Assembly (NCBI GenBank): GCA_004802705.1
Contig: SGPL01000456.1
Coordinates: 1-26,496, forward strand
Length of the DNA: 26,496 nt
Direction of reading: 5' to 3'
Source of the DNA: Bondarzewia mesenterica
Lineage: Eukaryota > Basidiomycota > Agaricomycetes > Russulales > Bondarzewiaceae
The position numbers and the translations under genes were made by a program. Below are positions 1-9,560 of this stretch, piece by piece; position 1 is the stretch's first letter; each line of letters opens with the position of its first letter. Under the pieces are notes generated by a model, which was not told where the DNA came from, ran no database searches, and was given only the letters and a program-made list of their open reading frames with translations.

Positions 1-1596
1 TTCCCCACTTTCCGCACAACATTCTGCAGACTCCGGAACCCATAGCACTTGGCACCCCGGAACACGACTTCCCCATCGCCGCCGCCTCCCGCTCCCGCAC
101 GGGTGAGGACGTACTCTTCATAGTCCGCCGAACGCACGGTCTTGGTGCTGAGCGTGAGCGGGACCGGCGAGGTGGCGATGGTGTGGTAGAGGAGAGAATG
201 GAGGTATGAGCCCGAGGACGTGCCGGGGTGACTCAGGAGGCGCGGGAACGGGCTGTGGACGGACGAAGAGGACGGGGAGGCGTCGACGGCGCGCGAGAGG
301 TCCCACTCCTTCTCGCGCATGAGGAGGTCCAACTCGCCGGTCGTGAGCACACAGTCGACGTCCCTGGTGCTGTACACCTCGTTGTAAAAATCGCTGCGGG
401 ACGCTTCCAACTTCTTGTCGTAGCACGGCATCACCGTAACATGGTAAATCTCGTCCGGCCTGGGCACGCGGAGAGCGTCAGGACATGACCGGATACGACG
501 ATGACGATGAGATGCAAAAAAAAAACACGGTGCGCACCGTTTCCCCCACTTCGCACCCAGCCAATCTTTCACGAGTGTGCCCATGACCTGTTGCGGGCTC
601 TTGGTCCGACTGACGAACGGCAGCATCTCGGCGTGCGTCTTCTCCGCATAGCACACCCAGCCCGGACACGCGCTCGCGAGCATGGGTAGCTTGCCCGCTC
701 CCTTTCCCCCCCTCATCCGCATGATCGCACCCGCNAGCACCCTTACACCCGCCATCACCCTTGCATCCTTCGTGCGCATGTTTGTGCTCCGACTTGACAG
801 CTGAAGAAGATGCAGGAGCAGCCGCAGCCGCTCGCCGTTCCTCGAACTCGCGCGCATGCTCGAGCAGCGCGATGTGTCGCGCGAACGTCGTGTCGAACAC
901 ATGCTCGAATCCGAGCGCTTCCCTGCAGAACGCCTCGACTCGCGTCAGCACATCGTCAAGACTGATCGTTTGTCCCGTCGAATGGGCGAGCGACGCTGCG
1001 AGTGAGGCAAGCGATTGGGGCGCGATGGAGATGACGGGGACCCTGTGCGACGGAGATGGCGCGGGCGGGTTGGAGGCGAGGAAGGAGAGCACTTCAGTGT
1101 GTGATTGGAGCGTTATAAGCACGGACTCGGCGGACGTGATGCAACCGCTGTCGCATAAAAGTCAACGATCAGCAAAGATGTAAACGTACGATACATGCAC
1201 GCCCGCGCACCTGCATGCCAGGCAGTCGTTCAGACTGATCTCCGCCGTTTCGAGTTTCTTACCCGACGTCGAAGCCGTCGCACCCGTTCCGGTCGACGTG
1301 GATGCTGTGGACACTTCATAGTATGACCCCTTCGAGTCGATGCGGATTTCTGTCTGTGATGTTCTGATATGTGAACCGTTCAAATGAGCTGCAGGGAGAC
1401 GTACTGCTGCTGCTGCGCCGGGTTGGGAAGAGCTCCCTGGTTTGTTGGTCTGCTCAACTGGTTTGATGCATATTTGTGAGGGCGAGATATAATCGTTCAG
1501 ATCTGTCAGTGTCTGAGACAGCCAGGCAAACATTTGTTATGAATGAGCAATCGCTTCAAATCGTAATGGACTCACGAGTGCGCCTGAGAAAGCCAT
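1..1596 (-). CDS. NAR1: Cytosolic Fe-S cluster assembly factor NAR1, 5' part, truncated by the window edge
   Basis: Nar1 is an iron-only-hydrogenase-like protein of the cytosolic iron-sulfur assembly (CIA) machinery; it helps pass Fe-S clusters to cytosolic and nuclear apoproteins. Exons in my model: 1596-1576, 1512-1211, 1147-538 and 459-1 (continues off the window). The start is the ATG at 1596: the spliced N-terminus MAFSGALTLTDLNDY is family-like, whereas the ATG at 1533 lies inside intron 1. Visible cluster ligands are Cys22 (ICIKPVE) and Cys104/107/110 (DCLACSGC), matching the N-terminal 4Fe-4S site; ASACPGW and VMPCYDKK carry two ligands of the hydrogenase-like cluster, and the remaining ligands would lie off the window. 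HPGTSSGSYLH is also typical. The linker after Cys22 is longer than in yeast (Cys104 here, Cys59 there). Around 698-746 the frame does not run through: a Cys/His-rich linker contains an N at 735 and a run of seven C at 706-712, and one base too many separates it from the KLPMLASACPGW part. Confidence 0.94.
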
Positions 1597-2067
1597 TGCT
1601 GTGTCCTACAGCGTCAAATGAAACCGTGCAACCTCTGAAGTATAAACTTCAGAGTGAGATGGTGTGAAATGACTGAGAGATGACTGGACCGTGGCAGCAA
1701 GGTACAGTAAGTAATAATCGCTGTTCAAAGGCATTGAGCCAGAGCAATTTCGGCAATTTCGGATCTCGGACGTGCGCTTGCCGTTTGCCGACGGCTGGCC
1801 ATTCCGTAAGACCTAACCTCATGCTCGGGTTGGCACAACTGAAAATGTGAACACCCATATTGCAATCGGAGCGTTGTTCGTGGCTCTTGACGGCTTTCTT
1901 TCAATATATATTTCATGCATAGCTTCCATGACCGTCAATCATAATGAGGGGGAAATCCATGCACACTAAAGATCATAGCATAAAACTTCCGCATGAATAG
2001 ATGGTAAAGACAGCAACGCGTCGCAAACAAGATCAATAAAGGTGAGTATCATAGCTGCATGGACTTT
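1597..2067. other. Intergenic: NAR1 promoter and 3' flank of the SNF2 gene
   Basis: This stretch separates the NAR1 start codon from the stop codon of the upstream SNF2 gene; both genes run leftwards. I see no credible coding exon. It holds a perfect hairpin at 1633-1654, a tandem repeat of GCAATTTCG near 1744-1761, and an ACGCGT hexamer at 2016-2021. Confidence 0.6.
1633..1654 (-). promoter_or_regulatory. Perfect 9-bp hairpin just upstream of the NAR1 start
   Basis: CTCTGAAGT (1633-1641) and ACTTCAGAG (1646-1654) are exact reverse complements separated by four bases. The inner end is 36 nt upstream of the NAR1 ATG at 1596, so it lies either in the 5' UTR (an RNA stem-loop) or in the core promoter (a palindromic protein site). 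The loop does not match the animal iron-responsive element consensus. Function is not known. Confidence 0.5.
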
Positions 2068-5000
2068 TCAGACAGCCTGGCTCGCGGCCTGCTGTCTTAC
2101 GCCGAAAATCTCAATAAGCTCTGCCGTGAATGTCAGTTCTGTTCGTGGAAACGATCCAGGAGGGAGCCAACCTTGTAATCTAGCCTCTTTCTTCTGGCGC
2201 TGCGTCTCCTTGTTCTTCATCCCAGAGAACGCCTACAGGTTGTGATGTTAGACATGATCCTAACCACCTTGAGTCAGACTCATACCTCTTTGATCAACAA
2301 TTTCTTCTTTTCTTGAATCTCGATGACCTTTCCGACGATTGGTGTTAGAAAGGTGTGCGACCAACAAAAAGGGTCTCATACCTTGGATTCTACAGTGTTC
2401 TCTGCGATGAGTTGATATACGTGAACCGGCTTTTTCTGGCCAATCCTATAAATATATTGATTATTGGCCTCCCAGTGAGTCAAACGAAATGGACAATCTT
2501 ACCGATTACACCTGTCGATTGCCTGACTCTCAATACCTTCTTGCCACCACCTGTGAAAATGAAGATTTCAGCGTCCTCCATGCAACGATTTGGGATGTTC
2601 ATGAGACAGCTTACGGATCCATGCTATGCATGATTCGGTCAGCGTGGACTAGCTCAATAAGGCACGTAAGAGACTTACAGGTATACGTTATTAGCTACTG
2701 TGAGGTTGAGACCAAGCGCTCCTGCCTTCAGCGAGATGAGCATGACCTTTGGATTGACGCCTGACGCGGTCGAAGACTCGTATGTGATGGTGCTGGTAGA
2801 AGCCGCGAACCTCGCCTTCGCTGTGCTCTTCCCATTCCCCTTGCCTTTCTTTCTGTTGTTCTTTTTCGTCCATACACTATCGTCATCGGATATGAAGTCA
2901 TCGTCGCTCTCGCCTACACCATTTGGATCGAAATCATCGTCCTCTCCTTGATCTTGGAAAGAAGCATCGGCGTCATCCACGGTCATTCGCATGTTTCTGC
3001 GTCGACGCGAGGAACGTGTAGTCGATTGTGACTGTGGCGCTACGGGAACAGCATCGGCGACGCCATTTTCTTGGAGGGGAACACAGAAGTGTTCCAGTGT
3101 CTCCTGCCTTCTTCTGGACGACATCGATCCGTCAAAGCGTACGTATGAGATTCTGCAAGTCATCAGTATCTAAACGAATACATCCCAGAATAATCTTACC
3201 CTTCTTGATCAAGCGTTTCTGCGATCTAAGCACGCAGGAAAATCAGTGAATTTTGGGACGCCTTGAAGATTCCTACCTTATCTAAAAAGGACGTAAACTG
3301 CGAAAAGACGAGCGATTTCTCAGTCGCGGGCGTCAATTTGAGCAAATGAACAAGTTGGTCGATCTTCGCCGACGAGCTGGCGTTACGGATGTTGTCTTGA
3401 CCGTCCTCGTCCTCATCCATCCTCACCGGGGCCTGTGTCAGCTCTGTTGGCGGAGGCGGTTCAATGAGGTCGCCCATGCCAAGAGGCCGGCGATCCTAGG
3501 AGAAGAGAAGCGATCAAGTCAGCAACGCCATCTGTGTCTGGTGACTGGCGTACGAACCATAGGACATTTTGCATCCCGATTGATGACCTCGGTGATACTT
3601 TTAGAAAGAGAAACATCAGAACATCATAAACCCTTGAATGCATCTGACGTACCATGCGAGGCAGAACCTATGAGAACAGGCAGTGATACGGGGGTCTTCC
3701 AAGATACCGAAACAAATCGGGCATTCTTCGTTATCCTCGATCGCCAGGAATAGCAAACCCTGCAACCGGATTCTGTCCTCAGGCGTGATTGGAATGGCTG
3801 CGTCAGGCTGTTCATCATCAGCATGGCGGAGTTGCTCGACATAGTCAGCAGGGACGAGCCCAGGATGAAGTGCGAGTTGCCGTAGCCGAGTAAGCATGCT
3901 CAAGGCATTAGTGGAGATCTAGAAACAAATGGAACGCTTTCAATCGGATCAGTGCAACGATTGATAGACGAAAGATGCACACAGAAACATTAGCGAGGCC
4001 TCCAAGACGGTTCATGAAGCCCTCAATGCGTTCTTTTGCGAGGTTCTCGACAGTTTCGTACAGTTCCTACTAGAATATTAGACGGAGAGGCAGTGAGATG
4101 GACAGTTGGGGAACTTACTCTCGCCTCAGCAGTGAGAGAAACAGGAATAACAGTCATCTCAACCTATTATATCAAGTGAGTTGAACACGTCACAGTTGGC
4201 AGAGTGAGGAATAAACCCAACCGGAGGCAAAGGAACGAGATAGTTTCCTGCGCTATCTTGCATCTGAGAATGTGTCAGCAGAGTATTGCTCATCTACTCA
4301 AAAACGACGCACCTCTTTCGTTCGGCGAATGCAGATCTGACTCATAAGGGCCTGCAGTGATAAAATGCGCGTAAGCTTCACAGATGAGGAGCAGTCAATT
4401 ATTAAATTTGTACCCGAAGGACCTCAGCACCTGACGGATGTCCATCTTTGAGCGGGCGGAGCAGGAGCCTCTTGTAAAAATCAGGATCGTCAAGAGGGCG
4501 GCAAATTCTGAGGAAGGTAAGGATGGATCCAAGGTCCTTGAACGGAATGCGGTGAGCTCATAGAGGATACCAGCAACTTGTCAGCATACCTGCGGAGAAT
4601 TGATCTAAAAATGCGTCTCAATAAGTAAGGAACACGGTGATCAAGACCGGAAATGGTCACTCACGATGGGGGTACCGGTCAAGACCCATCGTCTCTGCGC
4701 ACTCAAAGCGCAGACTGACTTGGCCATCTTAGTACGAGGGTTCCTTATATTATGTCCTTCGTCAAGGACAACCCGCTTCGTGGATAGAATGCGGAATAAG
4801 AAAGGAAATCAGTCGGCGGATCCCACATGACATTAATGACAATCCATTTATGCACCTTCCATTGGACATCGAAGAGGCTGCTCTGTATCTTCTTCTTCTT
4901 GCTGGGTCCCGCTGCTCCAGCCGTAGAACCTTTAGAGTTCTCGTGCTCGCTAACGACGGTCTGGTACGTCGTGATAACCACGTCGTGCTTCTTCAAGTCT

Positions 5001-7366
5001 TGTGCAGACATAGAGCGGGTGGTACCGTAATACACACAGTAAGACAATGTCCCAGGGATGCAGTGTTCCTGGATCTGTTTCTCCCAATTGGAGAGCACAG
5101 AGAGAGGAACAACTGCGTCATGTAAGTTTTCAGAAATGATTGTAGACGAAAAAGAATTGTTCTCACCAACCAAGGTGCTAGGACTATAGTCGGGCGGTAC
5201 GTCTTGCTTTGTGGCGAGGATGAGGGAGATCATTGTCAACGTTTTCCCCTATCAACGTTTAAGTGGACAACTTCGAAAGAAATTAGCAAAAAGAGAACTC
5301 ACGAGTCCCATGCTATCGGCGCACAGCGCACCCCGGCCAAGGAGCGGAGGCACTTCTTGGGGACTCTTTGTGGCGACTGTAAGCGCGTGATTGAGTGACC
5401 ATGAGAAAGCAAAAGCAAAAGCATGAAACGCGTACTGTTATAATAGTAAGACTAACGGACGAAATCAGCTCGCATTCCTATGGAGAGCGCGGCGCGACAT
5501 CTCACCTTGGACCCAGTCTTACGATATTGCCAGAATTGCACGGGTTTGTCCTCTTCCTTCTTCGGTAAAGCGGGGTATTCGTGCTCGATGCACCATTGCA
5601 AGGCTTGACTCTATCAATCACAAGAGTTCATGAACCCGCATACAGCGAACTACAACCTCTTACCTGATGCTTCAACAAATCTACCGTCAGCTCTCCGTTG
5701 GCAACGCCCGGCGGACTTGCATGCACAGGTAAAGTCAGGACATCGTCCGTCGAACAGAGACCATCCAGCAGACTGCCTCTCCTCCCTTCGTCATCTACCT
5801 TCTCCAAGTTATTCAGAATCTGCCGTAGCTCAGCCGCTTTGGCAAAATCCGCCTGCTGCTTCCGAAGCCTCTCCTGATGCGCAGCTTGCTCCTGGGGAGT
5901 CATGCGAGCAACTTGAGAGGAGGAAGGGTACGACACGGTAGCTGCATGGCCGGCGGCTAATTGGGATCCATATCCATTACTTGGACCGGCTCCCACTTGG
6001 GTGCTCGGAGGAGCAATCCCAGCACGAACATTGCGGGCACTTGCTGCAGAGGTGGTCCGCGTAGGGAAGCCTCGCGTACCTGGCGTTGCCCAGATGAGGA
6101 GGGGTTCCAGCTGATCTCGCTTGTCCGCTTGTCCGTAGATTTTCAGCGTCCTGAAGAAAGGCAGACAAAAAAAAAATCAGGTGGGCCGTTGCAACAAGAA
6201 ATTGAATTACTCACGCAGACAGTGAATAGCTGAATCCTCGCACTGAGGTAACGGGTATGAAAAGATGTACAGAGACAAAGAAATGCAGCTTACAATTTCC
6301 TTCGTTCATGGTGCCTTCTACCGTGACTAGCCTTCGATCCATCAAAGGCGCAAGTTTGGAAGCAATGGCTCGTGGCAAGTGTCCAACTTGTGTATTGCCG
6401 ATATTCTTGACTTGAATGGCATTTCTAGGGGCATATACGGTGAGTTCTGACGACGACAGCTTTAGATGAGTTGCTCACCCGTCGTAGCGATTCTGAGGCT
6501 CTCGGATGAGAAGCACTTGTTCACCAGCATCAACCAAGCCTAACAGCACAGAAAGTGTCAGAAAGTCGATGTAATTTGACTTATGAGAGATGTAGTTCAC
6601 CTTTGTAGTACTGTATGCCTACGACACTGGTATTCATTGTGCAGTATAGCTCGTCTCTCGGTTCCTCTTCTGGTGCATCGTTCTCTACTCCTTCCTCCCA
6701 GCGCGTATCTACTGGTAGATTCAATTTTCTTACGCCCAGGTATCCTGAAGGCTGAGATATCGAGGATTGAGGAGTCGAAGGAGCGCTCCCCTGCGATGCG
6801 GCCATCGCGGCTTCAAACGCTGCCTTTCGTTTCTTCTGACTTGGCCCTGGCGTCGAAGAGGTAGATGGCTGGTCCTGAGAAAGAGGCGGTTGTGACGAGG
6901 GAAGACTTTCAGCTTGTGGTGCAGGCAACTTCGCCGTCTCTGGGATGTCGGCCGGGTCAATTCGACGGGTAGCTAGGGCCATACGGACTTTCTTTTGATC
7001 TTCCGACCTCAAATTGTTAAATCCAGCAATTCGATTCACACCATATCCCGCTAAATGAGCCAGAATATTTGGTGTAACGCAACCCCTACACAGCCAAGGT
7101 CAGCAGATGGACAAAATTGGGAACAAAGAGCGGGAGCCAATGCGTACCAATGGCGCCATTCAACCTTCTCCCCAAATTCTGTCTTCATCGTGCTACCATA
7201 CCGAAGTTCTCCGAGTTCTATGAGAGAGCCGTGACACGGTGGAAGGCCATGGCATTTCGCCCTGGAGCTTTTGCTATACTGGACGCGCCAGGCTCGATAT
7301 TCAGTACTCGGTGACACCGATACAAGCATCTTTCTCGCTTACCTCCAAGTGATATGGTGAACTCAT
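2068..7366 (-). CDS. Rad5/HLTF-family SNF2 ATPase and RING E3 with N-terminal PARP-type zinc finger and HIRAN domain
   Basis: By family, a nuclear DNA translocase and ubiquitin ligase of post-replication repair that remodels stalled forks and modifies PCNA. Model, 30 exons, 1211 residues: 7366-7343, 7278-7148, 7085-6601, 6539-6479, 6424-6294, 6242-6215, 6150-5664, 5610-5506, 5451-5436, 5376-5303, 5248-5167, 5112-4856, 4775-4665, 4604-4590, 4536-4414, 4351-4313, 4263-4222, 4163-4119, 4066-3989, 3918-3653, 3597-3558, 3495-3277, 3225-3200, 3152-2679, 2623-2615, 2550-2503, 2445-2382, 2327-2286, 2232-2172, 2120-2068. Domains: PARP-type finger about 5-90 (Cys17, Cys23, His51, Cys54); low-complexity linker; HIRAN about 195-278; SNF2_N from about 445 with Walker A SMGLGKT 511-517, DEGH 632-635 and LTGTPI 659-664; RING 844-881 inserted between the lobes; Helicase_C with FSQF near 945, FDGSMS near 970 and DRCNRIGQ near 1140. 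The start at 7366 is chosen over the ATG at 7329 because splicing gives MSSPYHLEYSKSSRAKC, the normal beginning of a PARP finger. The exact placement within the Rad5/HLTF/Rad16 group is inferred. Confidence 0.95.
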
Positions 7367-7851
7367 TTAATTCCTTTCAAAAGCTGGTACGAAAAGATAT
7401 TAGGCCAAAGCCGTCAGGACAATGAAGGGGTAGTAGTAAGTGCAGGCAGCGAACTGGAGTCCCTGAGGCGCTGTGCCACCGACGCGTCGCACACTGTCGC
7501 ACAGTCCAGAAATAGCAATGTTGCCGCTAACTTCTTTCTTCTCATCTTCTCTTCATTCTGGCATTGTTCGTCCTTGAAAGCTTGATTGTTGTTCTATCGG
7601 CGATCACAATAATTTGTCGGGAATGATGCCATCTTCCTACTTGATACTTTAAATATCTTAATCAGTCACCTGGTATACCAGGGTATAACCCCAATTTTTG
7701 CGGCGAATCTTCATTGTCGAAGTCTCTATCTATTTCTGCCGAGTCATGCATGAGTACAGCACCCGGTCATTCACGGCCCGCTCGTGTAAACCACTTGATA
7801 AGGTGTGCAAAACTCTCCGGAGACCATGGCCCCATCTCTTCTCCCACCACC
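7367..7851. promoter_or_regulatory. Divergent promoter between the SNF2 gene and the asparaginase gene
   Basis: The 485 bases separate two oppositely directed start codons. They contain a CGACGCGTCG palindrome (7480-7489), two GTCGCACA octamers spaced 10 bp apart (7486-7493 and 7496-7503), an A/T-rich TTTAAATATC stretch near 7649-7658, and a TGGTATACCA palindrome (7671-7680). Open frames here, including the upstream extension of the asparaginase frame from 7714, do not look coding. Confidence 0.55.
7480..7489. promoter_or_regulatory. MCB-like ACGCGT palindrome upstream of the SNF2 gene
   Basis: CGACGCGTCG is a perfect 10-bp palindrome whose core ACGCGT is the MluI cell-cycle box bound by MBF in yeasts at G1/S. 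It lies about 115 bp upstream of the SNF2/RING start codon (7366) and about 360 bp from the asparaginase start. Use as an MBF site in this organism is inferred. Confidence 0.4.
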
Positions 7852-9211
7852 ATGCCCTCCGATCTTGCTCAGTCGCAAGAGAAGAAGCCGCTCATCCCAA
7901 GGACTTTCAGCAAGTCGGACTATGTTCTTGTCATTCATGGTGGTGCGGGCACGATGTCTCGAGAGTCATCTACGCCTGTACGGCAAGCACAGTACAAGGC
8001 AGCCTTAAGGAAGGCTTTGCATGCCGGTTATGACGTCTTGAAGGACGGCGGGGAGGCGATGGATGCAGCCGTCGCCGCCGTAATGGTTATGGAAGGTATG
8101 CAGTACAACAGTCCTGAATCGGGACCAAAGCTAACGGTCTGTTCATCAGACTGTCCTCTCTTTAATTCCGGCAAAGGCGCGGTCTTCAACGCCGCAGGCC
8201 AGGTATATTCTGCCGGTAAAATTGGGAATCGTCAATTTTGCACTGATTCCGATTTTCCCTAAGAATGAGCTTGAGACCTCCATCATGCTGTCGAAGCCGC
8301 CTTCCACGCACCCAGAAATTAAGCCAGAAAGACGCGGCGTTTCTTTGACTCTCCTTACGCGCACACGCAACCCGTCGCACCTTGCACGCAGTCTCTACCT
8401 ATCCCCATCCGCTACGCCACACCCCTTCCTTTCGGGTTCTGCTGCCGAGGCCATTGGTGAGGAGCTAGGCGAGAAAATCGTTGACCCGTCATACTTCTTC
8501 ACTGAGGCACGCTGGCGCGAACATCGCCGCGGGCTCGGGCTCCCTGAGACTCCTCTCCCACCCGGACACATACCCTCATCTCCTTCTCCGGATGTGAACC
8601 TTGATCAGATGCCGACCGGAACGGTCGGCGCGGTCGCGCTTGATGTGCGTGGCGGCATTGCTGCCGTGACGTCGACAGGCGGGAGAACGAACAAACTCGT
8701 CGGACGTGTGGGCGATACTCCACACATGGGGTCAGGATTCTGGGCTGAAGAATGGGAGGAGAACGGCTGGGTCCGACGGACCTGGAACAAAGTGCGAGGT
8801 AGAAAGGCTACGCAAGCTGTCGGTATATCAGGAACTGGTGATGGAGATGTGAGTTCGTCTATGAGCTAATTCTCAGCGAGGTCTTACGTTACTTGTTTCC
8901 CAGTACTTCATCAGGCGGAATACTGCATCAACCATCGCTCGCCGCATGCAATATTTGCATGAGCCATTGTCAAAGGCCGCGAAATACGTCGTAAAAGACC
9001 TTCGTAGTGTAGGTGGCGATGGCGGTGTCATAGCAGTTGATAACGAAGGCAACGGTAAGGACATACACTCCATCTTGTCGTAAGTGAGCTAGTGATTCTA
9101 ACGACTTTCTCAGTGGCCATGCCACTAAACTGTCCCGGTATGTATCGTGGAATCATCCGGCCTGATGGTGTACCGAAGACGGCTATCTTCGACGACGACG
9201 AGCTCTCATGA
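7852..9211 (+). CDS. Plant-type L-asparaginase / isoaspartyl peptidase (Ntn hydrolase, asparaginase_2 family)
   Basis: Family members hydrolyse L-asparagine or isoaspartyl dipeptides after self-cleavage that exposes a Thr nucleophile. Model: exons 7852-8095, 8150-8202, 8264-8848, 8904-9054 and 9114-9211, giving 376 residues. Near the N-terminus VLVIHGGAGTMS is the family signature. FNSGKGAVFNAAG follows, then HPFLSGSAAEAIGEELG. The cleavage site is Gly218/Thr219 in GTVGAVALD, followed by TSTGGRTNKL (substrate loop) and SGTGDGDYF. The start at 7852 sits in a CCACCACCATG context and gives a normal length. An insert of roughly 20 residues rich in Trp, Glu and Arg lies between GSGFWAEEW and the SGTGDGD motif. 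All catalytic elements seen are intact. It shares a divergent promoter with the SNF2 gene. Which substrate is preferred, and where in the cell it acts, cannot be told from sequence; no signal peptide is evident. Confidence 0.95.
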
Positions 9212-9560
9212 GCCACCGTCTTGCTTAATCTACTCAAACTTTCTTTGACTGAAGTTCAGTTGAATGGCGGAAATTTTAGCGCCAACATTCCCAACGCAAT
9301 GGACCCTAATCCTAATTCGTTCATAGTATCCAATCTCGTAGCACAACTAGACATGTTCTGCGCAAGAACAACTAGGAGATCTTTCAGAATGTCTGAGAAG
9401 ATTATTGAAGACCAATTCCCGGTCAGTTCAGCAAGAATAGAGGCAAGGAAGTCTTGACTATCGTAGAGGAGAGACATGGTGGGTTGTGATAAGGCGTACC
9501 GAGGAAATACAACTAGTGGAATAATAAACATAGAATGACGATGTCTGAAAGGGAGCAGGC
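9212..9560. other. Convergent intergenic region (3' flanks)
   Basis: Lies between the stop codons of the asparaginase (+) and the dysferlin-domain gene (-), so it should hold both 3' UTRs. Open frames exist on both strands (for example 9256-9531 minus) but show no domain and overlap each other. I see no strong hairpin or repeat. Confidence 0.55.

Noticed and set aside
1633..1654. Classical iron-responsive element upstream of NAR1
   Set aside because: The loop is four bases (ATAA/TTAT) and there is no CAGUGN hexaloop or bulged C; only the hairpin itself is supported.
5428..5433. ACGCGT as an additional cell-cycle box
   Set aside because: It lies in an intron of the SNF2 gene far from any start codon, so it is treated as background.
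7051..7329. ATG at 7329 as the SNF2 gene start
   Set aside because: It lies inside an inferred 64-nt intron; the upstream 24-nt exon gives a far better PARP-finger N-terminus in phase.
7671..7680. TGGTATACCA palindrome as a specific regulator site
   Set aside because: It is a perfect palindrome, but I know no factor with this site in fungi and it is A/T-rich enough to occur by chance.
9221..9531. Overlapping open frames on both strands between asparaginase and the dysferlin-domain gene
   Set aside because: No domain, no codon pattern beyond chance, no exon partners; they lie in the convergent 3' flanks.
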